Below the pieces are notes generated by a model. The model searched no databases. It was not told where the DNA came from and saw only the letters and a program-made list of their open reading frames with translations. Positions 16,671 through 24,670 of a stretch of 25,527 bases of DNA are shown here, one piece after another (position 1 is the first letter of the stretch; each line of letters begins with the position of its first letter). The stretch is from assembly GCA_016722445.1 (NCBI GenBank), contig JADKIZ010000029.1:1-25527 (forward strand), in the 5' to 3' direction. The position numbers were made by a program, and so were the translations under genes. This DNA is from Flavobacteriales bacterium. Its GTDB lineage: Bacteria; Bacteroidota; Bacteroidia; Flavobacteriales_D; Sanyastnellaceae.

Positions 16671-17110
16671 TTAATCCTCGATGACATCCAAACCCTGTTC
16701 GCGAAGCTTTGGAGACCTTCCTTCATCGCCTTCACCTGTTCCTCTGCATGGCCTTGCCAAGATGCAAGTTCGCCAACCACTTTGAAAGGTGATTTAGATC
16801 GGTATGACATACTGGGATTGCCTGGGAACTTTTTATTGGTCAGGTTCGGATCGTCTTCAATCGGGCCGGTTGGTTCAACAAGATAAATCCTCCCTTTAGA
16901 TTCACCTGCAGCAAGTTCAGCCCCCCAGATGGCAGCATCCAATGTAGAAGTCAGATAAATATACTTCGCCGGAACTCTATCACCGAAGTTCGATTGTACT
17001 CCCACTTCGATGAGATCACCCAACTTCAAAGATGCCTTCGTCCCATGAAAATATGTTTGTGCAAACGGCTTTGGTGCCACACTTGATTGAAATTGTTCTT
17101 TTTGATCCAT
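16671..17110 (-). pseudogene. arr: Rifampin ADP-ribosyltransferase Arr, C-terminal frameshift
   Basis: The first 134 residues are a clear Arr: AQTYFHGTKASLKLGDLIEV, KYIYLTSTLDAAIWGAELA, GRIYLVEPTGPIEDDPN, NKKFPGNPSMSYRS and VVGELASWQGH. His22, Tyr52 and Asp87 align with the catalytic H19, Y49 and D84 of Mycobacterium smegmatis Arr. The enzyme ADP-ribosylates a hydroxyl of rifamycins from NAD, inactivating them. Near 16708-16710 one A is missing from an A-run. Restoring it changes the tail to LQKLREQGLDVIED and stop at 16671, the expected Arr ending. Without repair the frame runs to 16616 with an unrelated tail after all catalytic residues, so the product might still be active. Chromosomal arr homologues occur in environmental bacteria and this one has no mobile-element context. 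The start has a good -7 box at 17154. Confidence 0.92.
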
Positions 17111-17153
17111 GGTGTATTACCTTAATTTTCTTGAATGACATTTTTTACAAAAA

Positions 17154-17161
17154 CAAAATTA
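17154..17161 (-). promoter_or_regulatory. -7 box TAATTTTG of arr
   Basis: Perfect consensus match with a TTTG about 15 bp upstream as a possible -33 element. The leader would be about 39 nt. Confidence 0.45.
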
Positions 17162-17207
17162 CCTGTGCCTCATTTGCAAAAAGCGAATCATAACATTCAG
17201 ATTGATA

Positions 17208-17636
17208 TTACTCAAGCCTTGTATGCAGGAAAAAGAGTTTTGAACCTTCTCTTCTTCTGACCAAACCCTGCATATTGAAAGCGGTGACATCAGCCATAAA
17301 CTTTTGATCGCCATTTAAAATAGAATCGTGAATGACTTCAAGCGTATTCCATTTATCCAGAAAGCTTTTTAAAGGAATTTGAATCGCAGCTGTATCTGAT
17401 ATGGAATGGTAAATTTTATCGATCCTTTTGACTTCGGTATAAAACTTTTCCGCTGCTTCTGAATCCGAAATTTTTCTCAATGAATAAGCATAGTCGGTGG
17501 CATGGATTTTTTCGAAGCGCCTTCCAACCTTCTTCACCATTCTGGCATCTTTATTCGCAAATGAGAAAAAAGGCCAGGCCAGTAAATTCAAAAGTATCAT
17601 CAGTGCAAATGGTCTAATTTGAGAAGAAGCACTCAT
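17208..17636 (-). CDS. Secreted hypothetical protein
   Basis: 142 residues from ATG 17636 (MSASSQIRPF). The frame extends 11 codons further to a TTG, but the signal peptide FALMILLNLLAWPFFSFA starts correctly from the ATG. The mature part is charged and mostly helical in composition (ARMVKKVGRRFEKIHATDYA, SDSEAAEKFYTEVKRID, KSFLDKWNTLEVIHDS). It ends in a basic stretch, LVRRREGSKLFFLHTRLE. I do not recognise a family. It stands between the arr promoter region and the small-membrane-protein cluster on the same strand, with its own spacing of over 80 bp on the upstream side. The C-terminus may be altered if this region has further indels. Confidence 0.6.
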   Translation of the reverse strand: MSASSQIRPFALMILLNLLAWPFFSFANKDARMVKKVGRRFEKIHATDYAYSLRKISDSEAAEKFYTEVKRIDKIYHSISDTAAIQIPLKSFLDKWNTLEVIHDSILNGDQKFMADVTAFNMQGLVRRREGSKLFFLHTRLE

Positions 17637-17720
17637 ATTAATTCTGGTTGAACATGCGTTGACATTCAACCATCATATACCCGAATTCGACATATTGGGG
17701 AAATTCAGTTGTACCATTCC

Positions 17721-17888
17721 TCATGACTTCCCTTTTTTGAATAGAGATAAAATCAGAATCAGATTCAACGATATTGTTAGAATATTCACGACCCTGGCAA
17801 ATGGCGGAGCACCTTCAGGCCAAAGCTGACCCAATAAGACCATACAATTCAGGACGATCAGACCGATGTAAGCAATTTTCATTTTCAT
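17721..17888 (-). CDS. Small two-helix membrane protein (55 aa)
   Basis: ATG 17888 opens a 55-residue frame too short for usual gene finders. It has a first hydrophobic segment (IAYIGLIVLNCMVLLG), a central QLWPEGAPPFARVVN loop, a second hydrophobic segment (ILTISLNLILILSLF) and a basic end, KKGKS. The distinctive proline-rich loop and clean amphipathic layout suggest a real protein. It starts 9 bp after the amidase fragment and completes a three-gene minus-strand cluster. No family is recognised. It may have served the amidase when that gene was whole, or the zinc peptidase upstream; both are inference. Confidence 0.65.
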   Translation of the reverse strand: MKMKIAYIGLIVLNCMVLLGQLWPEGAPPFARVVNILTISLNLILILSLFKKGKS

Positions 17889-17897
17889 AGGTTAAAA

Positions 17898-18133
17898 CTA
17901 ATTTTGGTATTTATTGAATGAAATTTCAGTGATATTGTCTTCATTGGCCTCTTCATCGCACAGTGACGCTTCCTTCAATGCTTCCTCTTCGAAAATGGAA
18001 ATCATCGCATGGATTGTATTGTTATGATTTTTGATCTGATCAAGGTGAGCTTTACAATATCAGAACTTGTCGCTTTGCCTTCTCTGATCAGTCTTGCCAA
18101 CTCTGTGGCTGATTTGTAAACGTATTGTTTCAT
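17898..18133 (-). pseudogene. Amidase-signature enzyme, N-terminal fragment only (also frameshifted)
   Basis: From ATG 18133 the product begins KSATELARLIREGKATSSDI, the classic N-terminal helix pair of amidase-signature (PF01425) enzymes. It continues, after adding one A to the A-run at 18051-18053, as AHLDQIKNHNNTIHAMISIF and EEEALKEASLCDEE. A complete amidase would next have the GPLHGVP segment and the catalytic Lys and Ser-Ser. Here the sequence turns to ANEDNITEISFNKYQN and stops at 17898, about 78 residues in all against roughly 450-550 normally. No remainder of the enzyme is found nearby in any frame. It therefore looks like a relic of a large internal or 3' deletion. It lies 7 bp from the peptidase gene and 9 bp from the small membrane protein gene. 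Catalysis is not possible as read. Confidence 0.75.
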
Positions 18134-18140
18134 ACATTTT

Positions 18141-18971
18141 CTATTTTATCTGAATATGCAAATGATCATCGTGCCTCACAGCATGACAGCCATGATACCT
18201 GATTTTACCCGACATCAATTGCATGCGATTCTTTAAATGTGGTTCAATGTAGATTTTTTCAATTTCCGTTCGCTCTGCAATGATATTTACCATCGCCCTC
18301 GTTTTCTCCAAGTTAAATATGAAGTCCTTTTTGTTTCCTTGAGGCATAACATTCATCAGTATGCTGTATTGCCAATACCCCTTTCCCGCGCAATCTTCAG
18401 GGCTATTTACCTCATCGGACAGTGGCTCTTCACAAATTCCATATCCTGTGAAAGACGGACATTCGTTGGTTGGATTATTTGTCTTAGCGTCGCGATAACA
18501 AAAAGCAAAATCAAGCTTTTTTCCATCATGATGACTCAGGTGTGGCAAGAGCGGAAATTTGTCGATGAAAGGAAAATTGGCATCCAGATAATTTAACGTG
18601 GTTCCTGGGAATTGATGATTCATTTCAACTGCAACATCAAATGCCACCTGTCTTAGTTCAGGCTTAACATAATGACGATTGAGTAAGCAAGTCAAAATGT
18701 TTAAAGGTTGTAAGTGATTCTTTTCAGTCATCGGAAGAGGAACACGGCCGAATGGCTTCGCCAACATCGGAACGATAAGAAAAGTTGCCAGAGTGTAAAT
18801 GACCAGAAATGATGCACATCGCAATGTCATCCTAAGATACTTGCTCGGGGTCCAATTGTCGGTATATCATTGTGTCCATAAGGAGAACAGATAAAAGACT
18901 CCTCCCACCTGTGTCAAAACAGTCAGAAAGATGAAAGCCACAATTCTGAAAATGATCTTGAATATTCTCAT
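18141..18971 (-). pseudogene. Membrane-anchored LAS-type (M15/M74-like) zinc peptidase, in-frame TGA near the N-terminus
   Basis: From ATG 18830 there is an open frame of 229 residues. Forty-seven codons upstream in the same frame ATG 18971 starts a hydrophobic helix (IVAFIFLTVLTQVGGVFYLF), interrupted from the rest only by a TGA at 18867-18869. I recall a conserved uncharacterised family with exactly this layout: two N-terminal helices, FGRVPLP, LTCLLNRHYVKPELR, LDANFPFIDKFPLLPHLSHH, then the LAS zinc motifs. Those are His100 and Asp107 (SHHDGKKLD) and C-terminal HDDHLH (220-225), numbered from 18830. LAS peptidases (MepA, VanX, lysostaphin) cut peptidoglycan peptides, so a periplasmic cell-wall role is likely. 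The TGA may be a sequence error, or translation may begin at 18830. It heads a tight cluster with the amidase fragment and the 55-residue protein. Confidence 0.72.
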
Positions 18972-19084
18972 GTTAGATTTTCAAGTGAACAGGTAAATTT
19001 TACAATGCCAGGTAGTATCGAAGTGTTGATCAAAACGCAAATTGTGATAAACAATTACCTTGATTCAATGACTAAAAATAAAGT

Positions 19085-19612
19085 TTAACACGGTATCCAA
19101 TACTCCATCTCTACGAGTTTTCCATTGTAAAATTTCAATACCCATAGGTCATCGTAATTCGCTTTCGGTTGAATTCTAACAATTCGATAGATCTTTTTAT
19201 TTGACGGATTCTCCCAATCATAGGATTCATTCACGGCTTGAGGAAAAAAGCGACCGACATCCTTTAAAGTAGTTTTATCTGTCCAGACTTGTGTTGTGGT
19301 TTTCAAATTGAATTTTCCCGTATCGAAAAAAATCTCACGGATGACCACTTCGTCTTCAAATGATTCAAAGCGAGTTTGACCATAACAATAAACTTCTACA
19401 GGTTTTTCAAAATATCCACCACAATCATAATTGCGGCTTACTATACTGTCCGGCTTGCCCAGTTTCTCAATCAATTGCTTCACGGAAGTAGTGAAAGGAA
19501 TAACACCATTGACGTAAACAGAGTCCATATCAAGAACTTCTACACTGGACTGAGCATTACCCTTCTTCAACGCCAGGATCAGGATCAAGAAAATTGAAAG
19601 CTTTTTGCTCAT
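19085..19612 (-). CDS. Secreted hypothetical protein ending in cysteine
   Basis: 175 residues with a signal peptide (LSIFLILILALKKGNAQ) cut after about residue 21. The mature part has a small helix motif, TTSVKQLIEKLGKPDSIVSR, seen in SmpA/OmlA-like and other lipoprotein-like domains where a start helix is followed by GKPD. It continues with paired aromatic strands (DCGGYFEKPVEVYCYGQTRF, YDDLWVLKFYNGKLVEMEYW) and a C-terminal Pro-Cys. This resembles a small periplasmic beta-rich fold but I cannot name the family. The gene has free spacers on both sides and no obvious partner. Confidence 0.7.
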   Translation of the reverse strand: MSKKLSIFLILILALKKGNAQSSVEVLDMDSVYVNGVIPFTTSVKQLIEKLGKPDSIVSRNYDCGGYFEKPVEVYCYGQTRFESFEDEVVIREIFFDTGKFNLKTTTQVWTDKTTLKDVGRFFPQAVNESYDWENPSNKKIYRIVRIQPKANYDDLWVLKFYNGKLVEMEYWIPC

Positions 19613-19767
19613 AGTTTTGTTATGTACCTCTGAAGTATTCTGAAGAAAATGACCTTCCCATCAATGATTCAAATTTATCAGAAAAATGAGCTTATGGAAA
19701 ATAAACTTCCATCGATAATGAGCGATTGAAGGTCAAATTAAATCTGTTTTAAGATTATTAAAATCCC

Positions 19768-21468
19768 TTATAAAAACACTGCCGGAACTTCTACAACAAC
19801 CATTTCATCGGTGATGGGGTGACGAAACTCAAGACGCTCAGCATGCAAATGCAGTCGCGTTGAACGTTTGCCGTACAAGTCATCCCCGACGATAGGGTGA
19901 TTCAAACCCTCCATATGTGCTGCATGCACCCGTAGCTGGTGAGTGCGACCCGTGATGGGGAAGAAATGAACTTTTGTGCGACCATTGTTGCGCTCAATAA
20001 CCTTCCATCTCGTTTGAGCCGGTTTTCCGTATTCATAACAAACCATCTGATGAGGTCGATCTTCCAGATTTACGCGAATTGGCAGATCGATCAAACCTTC
20101 GTCCTTTTCCACAATGCCTTCTAACATTGCAACATAACGCTTCTTTACTTCTCGTCGCAAAAATTGACTCTGTAGTGACTTATATACTTCCATGGTTTTT
20201 GCCGCAATCAATAGTCCCGAAGTAGACATATCCAATCGATGCACCACCATCAATTCCTTACATTCCGGGAAATGTTCCCTCAAACGTGTAAGAACTGAGT
20301 CATCAATTCTTCTACCGGGAACAGATAAAAATTCGTGTGGCTTATTCACGATAACAACATACTCGTCCTCCCATACGATCGAAAGATCCTTTCCTTCAGC
20401 CGGATTCTTCAACATTGGATTTTCATCCATTTCAATTCCCTGAAGCATATGTCCGAGGATGGGTTCACACTTTCCGCGACAAGCGGGATAATAGTGACCA
20501 TGATTTCGGATTTCTGTTTTAGGTGATTGTCCCCACCAAAATTCAGCCAATGCGATTGGTTCCAGCTGATGGAGAAATGCGTATTGCAACAACTTTGGGG
20601 CTGCGCACTCTCCAGCTCCAGCTTTAGGTCTACCTTCTGCTGTATTTTTAAAAATATCACCCACACTCCTCTTCTCCAAAGCCTTGTTTACAAAATAGTA
20701 TTCATCAAAAATGGCGTCTTGCAATGCTCCTGAACGGCTTTTCCGTTCTTCTTTCATGACATTGATCGCATCCTGAAAACGCGCGACTTCAGATTCAAGC
20801 GATGAAAGCATTTGCTTCCATTGCTTTTTGAGTTGTTTCAGTTCATAGTGATCTGTGATGCTCTCCTGATCCAATGCTGATAACTGCGCTGTTCGATCAT
20901 CGCCCGACTTCATGAGCTCAAGCTGATTGCGCAATAACTGCCTATCTTCTTTCTTCTTCTTCTGAACACGTTTCAAAGCATCAAGTTCATCTTCCGATAG
21001 TTTTCTATTTTCTGCAAGTTGTTTTCTGGCTAACACAAATTCAGGATCACTTTCCTTCGCTTCAATGCGTTCATTGATTTCAGAAATGATGGCTTCTCCT
21101 TTTCTAAAAAAACCATCTTCTAACAGGATATCAAATACAGGTGGTACAAATTTTTCGTGTTGGTTATGCCCCGCCAGTTTACCAGAAACTGCACACAAAT
21201 ACCCCAACTCATCCAAGGCATTTTTCACCACAAGCACACCAAACATTTTTCCAACGATTAAGCCATCATTGCCGACATCCATACCAAAATCATGTTCCCA
21301 ATCGCTTTGCGTATGCAGATATTCCTGAAGCTCCTTGGAAGCCATCAAAGCAAGCTCATGAGGCACATAGTAAAATGGATAATTGAACTTTTCTGGCAGT
21401 GGAATTCCATCAATGTCAGATTGAAAAGAATTGAAATGAGATGGATTTTTATTGGAAGGCTCCGACAT
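19768..21468 (-). CDS. RluA-family pseudouridine synthase with long coiled-coil N-terminal extension
   Basis: 566 residues from ATG 21468 (MSEPSNKNP). A frame extension to a TTG at 21489 lies at the edge of the -7 box and is rejected. The C-terminal 200 residues are a complete RluA catalytic domain: VVIVNKPHEFLSVPG, HRLDMSTSGLL with catalytic Asp413, and GRTHQLRVHAAH. The first 120 residues and a central helix-rich block (about 125-245, rich in E, K, Q and L, probably coiled coil) precede a conserved GAGECAAPKLLQYAF segment with cysteines. This long architecture is known from some gammaproteobacteria and Bacteroidota and is thought to modify rRNA or tRNA uridines. The exact target is unknown. 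The frame is open throughout. Confidence 0.93.
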   Translation of the reverse strand: MSEPSNKNPSHFNSFQSDIDGIPLPEKFNYPFYYVPHELALMASKELQEYLHTQSDWEHDFGMDVGNDGLIVGKMFGVLVVKNALDELGYLCAVSGKLAGHNQHEKFVPPVFDILLEDGFFRKGEAIISEINERIEAKESDPEFVLARKQLAENRKLSEDELDALKRVQKKKKEDRQLLRNQLELMKSGDDRTAQLSALDQESITDHYELKQLKKQWKQMLSSLESEVARFQDAINVMKEERKSRSGALQDAIFDEYYFVNKALEKRSVGDIFKNTAEGRPKAGAGECAAPKLLQYAFLHQLEPIALAEFWWGQSPKTEIRNHGHYYPACRGKCEPILGHMLQGIEMDENPMLKNPAEGKDLSIVWEDEYVVIVNKPHEFLSVPGRRIDDSVLTRLREHFPECKELMVVHRLDMSTSGLLIAAKTMEVYKSLQSQFLRREVKKRYVAMLEGIVEKDEGLIDLPIRVNLEDRPHQMVCYEYGKPAQTRWKVIERNNGRTKVHFFPITGRTHQLRVHAAHMEGLNHPIVGDDLYGKRSTRLHLHAERLEFRHPITDEMVVVEVPAVFL

Positions 21469-21486
21469 ATCTGGAACTAAAGGTGG

Positions 21487-21494
21487 CAAAGATA
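21487..21494 (-). promoter_or_regulatory. -7 box TATCTTTG of the RluA-family gene
   Basis: Perfect consensus match 18 bases before ATG 21468. It fixes the start and implies a leader of about 13 nt. Confidence 0.6.
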
Positions 21495-21909
21495 GTTAGG
21501 ACGGATGACGTAATCTGATATTGCTACGAATTTGAAGAATTTACAAAAGTTCCATTTGACTTGAAAAAGCAAAAGAGCAATCACAAAAAATTGTTTCATA
21601 AATTGAAATACGACGCATTGCTATTCATTTCATGATTGTAAAGTCCTTGTTCCACATACACAATTGTAATCCACGACCATTAGAAGACAAATTTCGCTTG
21701 GATTGTTCATATTGAACCAATTTATAGATAAACGCATCATAGATCACCATTTATAACAGCAAAAGATGCCGCACCAAGTTTTATATGTATCAAAGCTATC
21801 CATTCACTAAATTTACGACAACATCTTTTGAAACTTTCAAAATCCAAGATCAAAAGAATATCTTAGACGAGTTGAATCGGAAAATTTCATTCAATCAATA
21901 CTTCACCAC
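21495..21909. other. Intergenic region between divergent genes
   Basis: AT-rich, about 415 bp, between the RluA-family and delta-60 genes. Apart from the RluA promoter at its left edge I see no frame with coding character, no RNA gene and no clear repeat. A perfect -7 box for the plus-strand gene was not found; TAAATTTA near 21810 is the closest. Confidence 0.4.
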
Positions 21910-23478
21910 ATGAGATCCAAATCTACTTTTTTATCCTACGCACTTGTTTTTGCGTTTTGCTGCTTTCATAGTTCTTCCATTTCACAGGCTGGAACGCTTG
22001 ATCCGGATTTTGATTCTGATGGAAAAGTCATCACAGAAATAGGTAATGCTGACGATTTCGGATATGCAATGGTTATTCAACCAGATGGTAAAATTCTGGT
22101 CTGCGGATATAGCGATAATGGCACATTGGATGACATTGCTATAACACGTTACAATAGTGATGGTAGTCTAGACAACTCCTTCGATGGAGATGGTATTGTA
22201 ACAACCACATTGGGTGAAGATGGCGGCAGAGCTCATGCGATGGCTATTCAAAATGATGGCAAAATTGTTCTGGCAGGTTATAGCTATAACGGAATAGACA
22301 ACGATTTCGCATTAATGCGCTATAATTCGGATGGTAGCATAGACAATAGTTTCGATTCAGATGGTTATGTTACCACTGGTTTTGCTTTGTTCTCCAATGA
22401 CAGGGCATTTGCTGTGACCATTCAAGACGACGGTAAAATATTAGTCGCTGGCTATTTTACCAATGAAGTTTCAGGTCGTGATTTTGCTTTGATTCGTTAC
22501 AATGAAGACGGCAGTTTGGACTCGACCTTTAGCGGTGGAGTTGTTACAACTGCTTTGGCGCTTGGTGGCGATGAAGCACGAAAAATTTTACTCCAAAACG
22601 ATGGAAAAATTCTGGTGATCGGTTTTAGTTTTGATTCCGCTACACGTGTATTCGCAGTAACCAGATATAATTCCGATGGTAGTTTGGACAATACTTTTGA
22701 TACCGATGGTATTGTGACTACTTCACTAAGCGATATTGATGACGCCAGTTATGGCGGCGCATTGCAAAGCGATGGAAAAATTGTCGTAACAGGATATACC
22801 CATGTAGACACTTACGATTTCGGTGTCGTTCGCTATAATACCGATGGAAGCTTAGATAATACCTTCGACAATGATGGTTTTGTTATTACCTCTGTCGGAA
22901 CATCCACGTCCTCTGCGGATACGCCATTTTCTTTGTCCATTCAAAATGACGGTAAAATTGTAGCCGCTGGATTTGCTCAAAACGCTGACAATGATTTTGC
23001 ATTGGTTCGTTATAATTCAGATGGAAGTATTGACAATACTTTCGGAATAAATGGAATTGTTACGACAAATATTGGCCAATCCGGATCAGATGATGAAATA
23101 CGAGCCGTTTTGATCCAAAGTGATGGTAAAATTTTAGCAGCTGGAAATACAAACAACGGGACCGACAATGATTTTGCTCTTGCCAGGTATATCAATAGTA
23201 ACGACGTCGGAATAAATTCCAATTTAAATCCTGCTCTAACAATTCATTCGTATCCTAATCCATTTTCCAAGCAGACTACCCTACAGTTTAACAGATCAGT
23301 AAATAATGTTCAGATAACCATTCAAAATATGTTGGGAGAACAAGTTGAACAACTCACCAACATCTCTGGATCAGAGATAATCATTCTTGGCGAAAACCTT
23401 GAATCTGGCTTGTATTTCATCCATATTACCGAAGACCTTCAAACAATTGCGACAAACAAAATCATCGTAAAAAATTGA
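21910..23478 (+). CDS. Delta-60 repeat beta-propeller protein with T9SS sorting domain
   Basis: 522 residues with a signal peptide (ALVFAFCCFHSSSISQ). Seven repeats of about 60 residues follow, each with SLDNSFDGDGIVTT, then IQNDGKIVLAGY and DNDFALMRYNSDG, the delta-60 / DUF5122 repeat signature. The third linker (SLDSTFSGGVVTT) lacks the usual FDxDG. The last 75 residues are a T9SS sorting domain (IHSYPNPFSKQTTLQF ... LESGLYFIHI ... NKIIVKN). The protein is exported to the cell surface or medium; delta-60 proteins are often adhesin-like or scaffold proteins without known ligand. It is isolated by a 415-bp spacer upstream and faces the hydrolase gene 27 bp downstream. The frame is intact despite repeated sequence. 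Confidence 0.93.
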   Translation: MRSKSTFLSYALVFAFCCFHSSSISQAGTLDPDFDSDGKVITEIGNADDFGYAMVIQPDGKILVCGYSDNGTLDDIAITRYNSDGSLDNSFDGDGIVTTTLGEDGGRAHAMAIQNDGKIVLAGYSYNGIDNDFALMRYNSDGSIDNSFDSDGYVTTGFALFSNDRAFAVTIQDDGKILVAGYFTNEVSGRDFALIRYNEDGSLDSTFSGGVVTTALALGGDEARKILLQNDGKILVIGFSFDSATRVFAVTRYNSDGSLDNTFDTDGIVTTSLSDIDDASYGGALQSDGKIVVTGYTHVDTYDFGVVRYNTDGSLDNTFDNDGFVITSVGTSTSSADTPFSLSIQNDGKIVAAGFAQNADNDFALVRYNSDGSIDNTFGINGIVTTNIGQSGSDDEIRAVLIQSDGKILAAGNTNNGTDNDFALARYINSNDVGINSNLNPALTIHSYPNPFSKQTTLQFNRSVNNVQITIQNMLGEQVEQLTNISGSEIIILGENLESGLYFIHITEDLQTIATNKIIVKN

Positions 23479-23505
23479 TCACTTGTCTTCTCAACGAAAG
23501 CGCTT

Positions 23506-24434
23506 CTACTTTGACCACTCCATTAACGCTTCAAGAAAAGGTATTTGCTGGTCAATGAAAACACTGTGAGAGCAGTTGTCAAAGTATTTTAAGTTGGCTG
23601 AACCTATCAGGTTTTGTAAGTCACTAACTTGTTTTGAAGAATAAAGCCCATCGTTCTTCCCATAAAGCCCATAAATTTTTACGTTCTGCTTATGCAAAGC
23701 TTCCAAATTCTTAGTTAGGCTTATGATGGTATATTTTTCGTTCGTCCAAAAGCCCATTGGTGCTTCATAAGTCATTTTAGAGGCATACTTCAACAAAAGG
23801 CTATCCGTCCGAAATTTTGAGTAAATATTTTTAGCGTCTTCCGAAGGTGTTTTTGGTGAATAGAAACCATTCTGCATAGCGTGTCCAAAGCAATATGAAC
23901 TATACTCAATACTTGCCGTATCCATCTTTTCAATCATGGAAATGTAGTTCAAGTTTATGCTGTCTTTTTGGATTGATAAAGACTCTTCGATTCCGAGAGA
24001 ATATTCCTAAATGTCGATTGCAAAGAAACGGGAGCTCCTACGAGATAAATTGATTGAACTTTTTTAGGAAATGACTCAGCAAAAAGTGTCGCTACAATGC
24101 CACCAAAACTGTGACCTATCAGGGATGCTTTCGTCAAATTGAATTTTTGATAAATGGCATTTAAGTCATCAAATGTTTCTTTGAAAGTATACTTGGCATT
24201 GGGGTCTATGCTCCTTCCCTCTCCACGTCTGTCATAAACTATGACGAAGAATCCTTTTTCAGCAAGCAGTTGCGCTGTTGTTGCTTCAAAGCTCGCACAG
24301 TTGTATCCAGGACCACCGTGTAGAAAAATAATTGGTTTGTCTTTACTGTTACCAAATGTCTTGGTATACATACTTTGTCCGTATGTAAATATTGCGACCA
24401 ATACAAGAATCGCTGTTGTGATGATTGTTTTCAT
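23506..24434 (-). pseudogene. Secreted alpha/beta hydrolase (prolyl aminopeptidase-like), one frameshift
   Basis: ATG 24434 starts a signal peptide (MKTIITTAILVLVAIFTYGQ); the longer upstream frame is unlikely. The N-terminal part carries IIFLHGGPG (oxyanion loop), VIVYDRRGEGRS and the nucleophile elbow IGHSFGG with Ser109. The frame breaks near 23965-23969, where one A is missing from an A-run. Adding it joins SLYQSKKDSINLNYISMIEK and continues to IYGLYGKNDGLY (acidic residue) and NCSHSVFIDQ (catalytic His). The repaired protein has 309 residues, as expected for the proline iminopeptidase-like family. It probably hydrolyses small peptides or esters in the periplasm. The single homopolymer lesion makes a sequence error likely. 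It converges on the delta-60 gene without a clear terminator. Confidence 0.85.
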
Positions 24435-24670
24435 TTTATGGTTTTTGTCCAGTAACGATGGTCGCACTGACCACTCAAGTATTAACGAGGTCGATCGCTG
24501 GACCATGATGGCACTACTTTTCAAAAATAGCCAAGAATGTCCCTTTCAAACAAATCTCCAATAATTCATTGAACCTCAAAAGTCTGGTAATTGATGCTGG
24601 AGTAAGTATATCCTATGAAATAGTTAGTCGATGTTGAGAAGGTTCACCGCTACATTCCTGCATGATAGTG

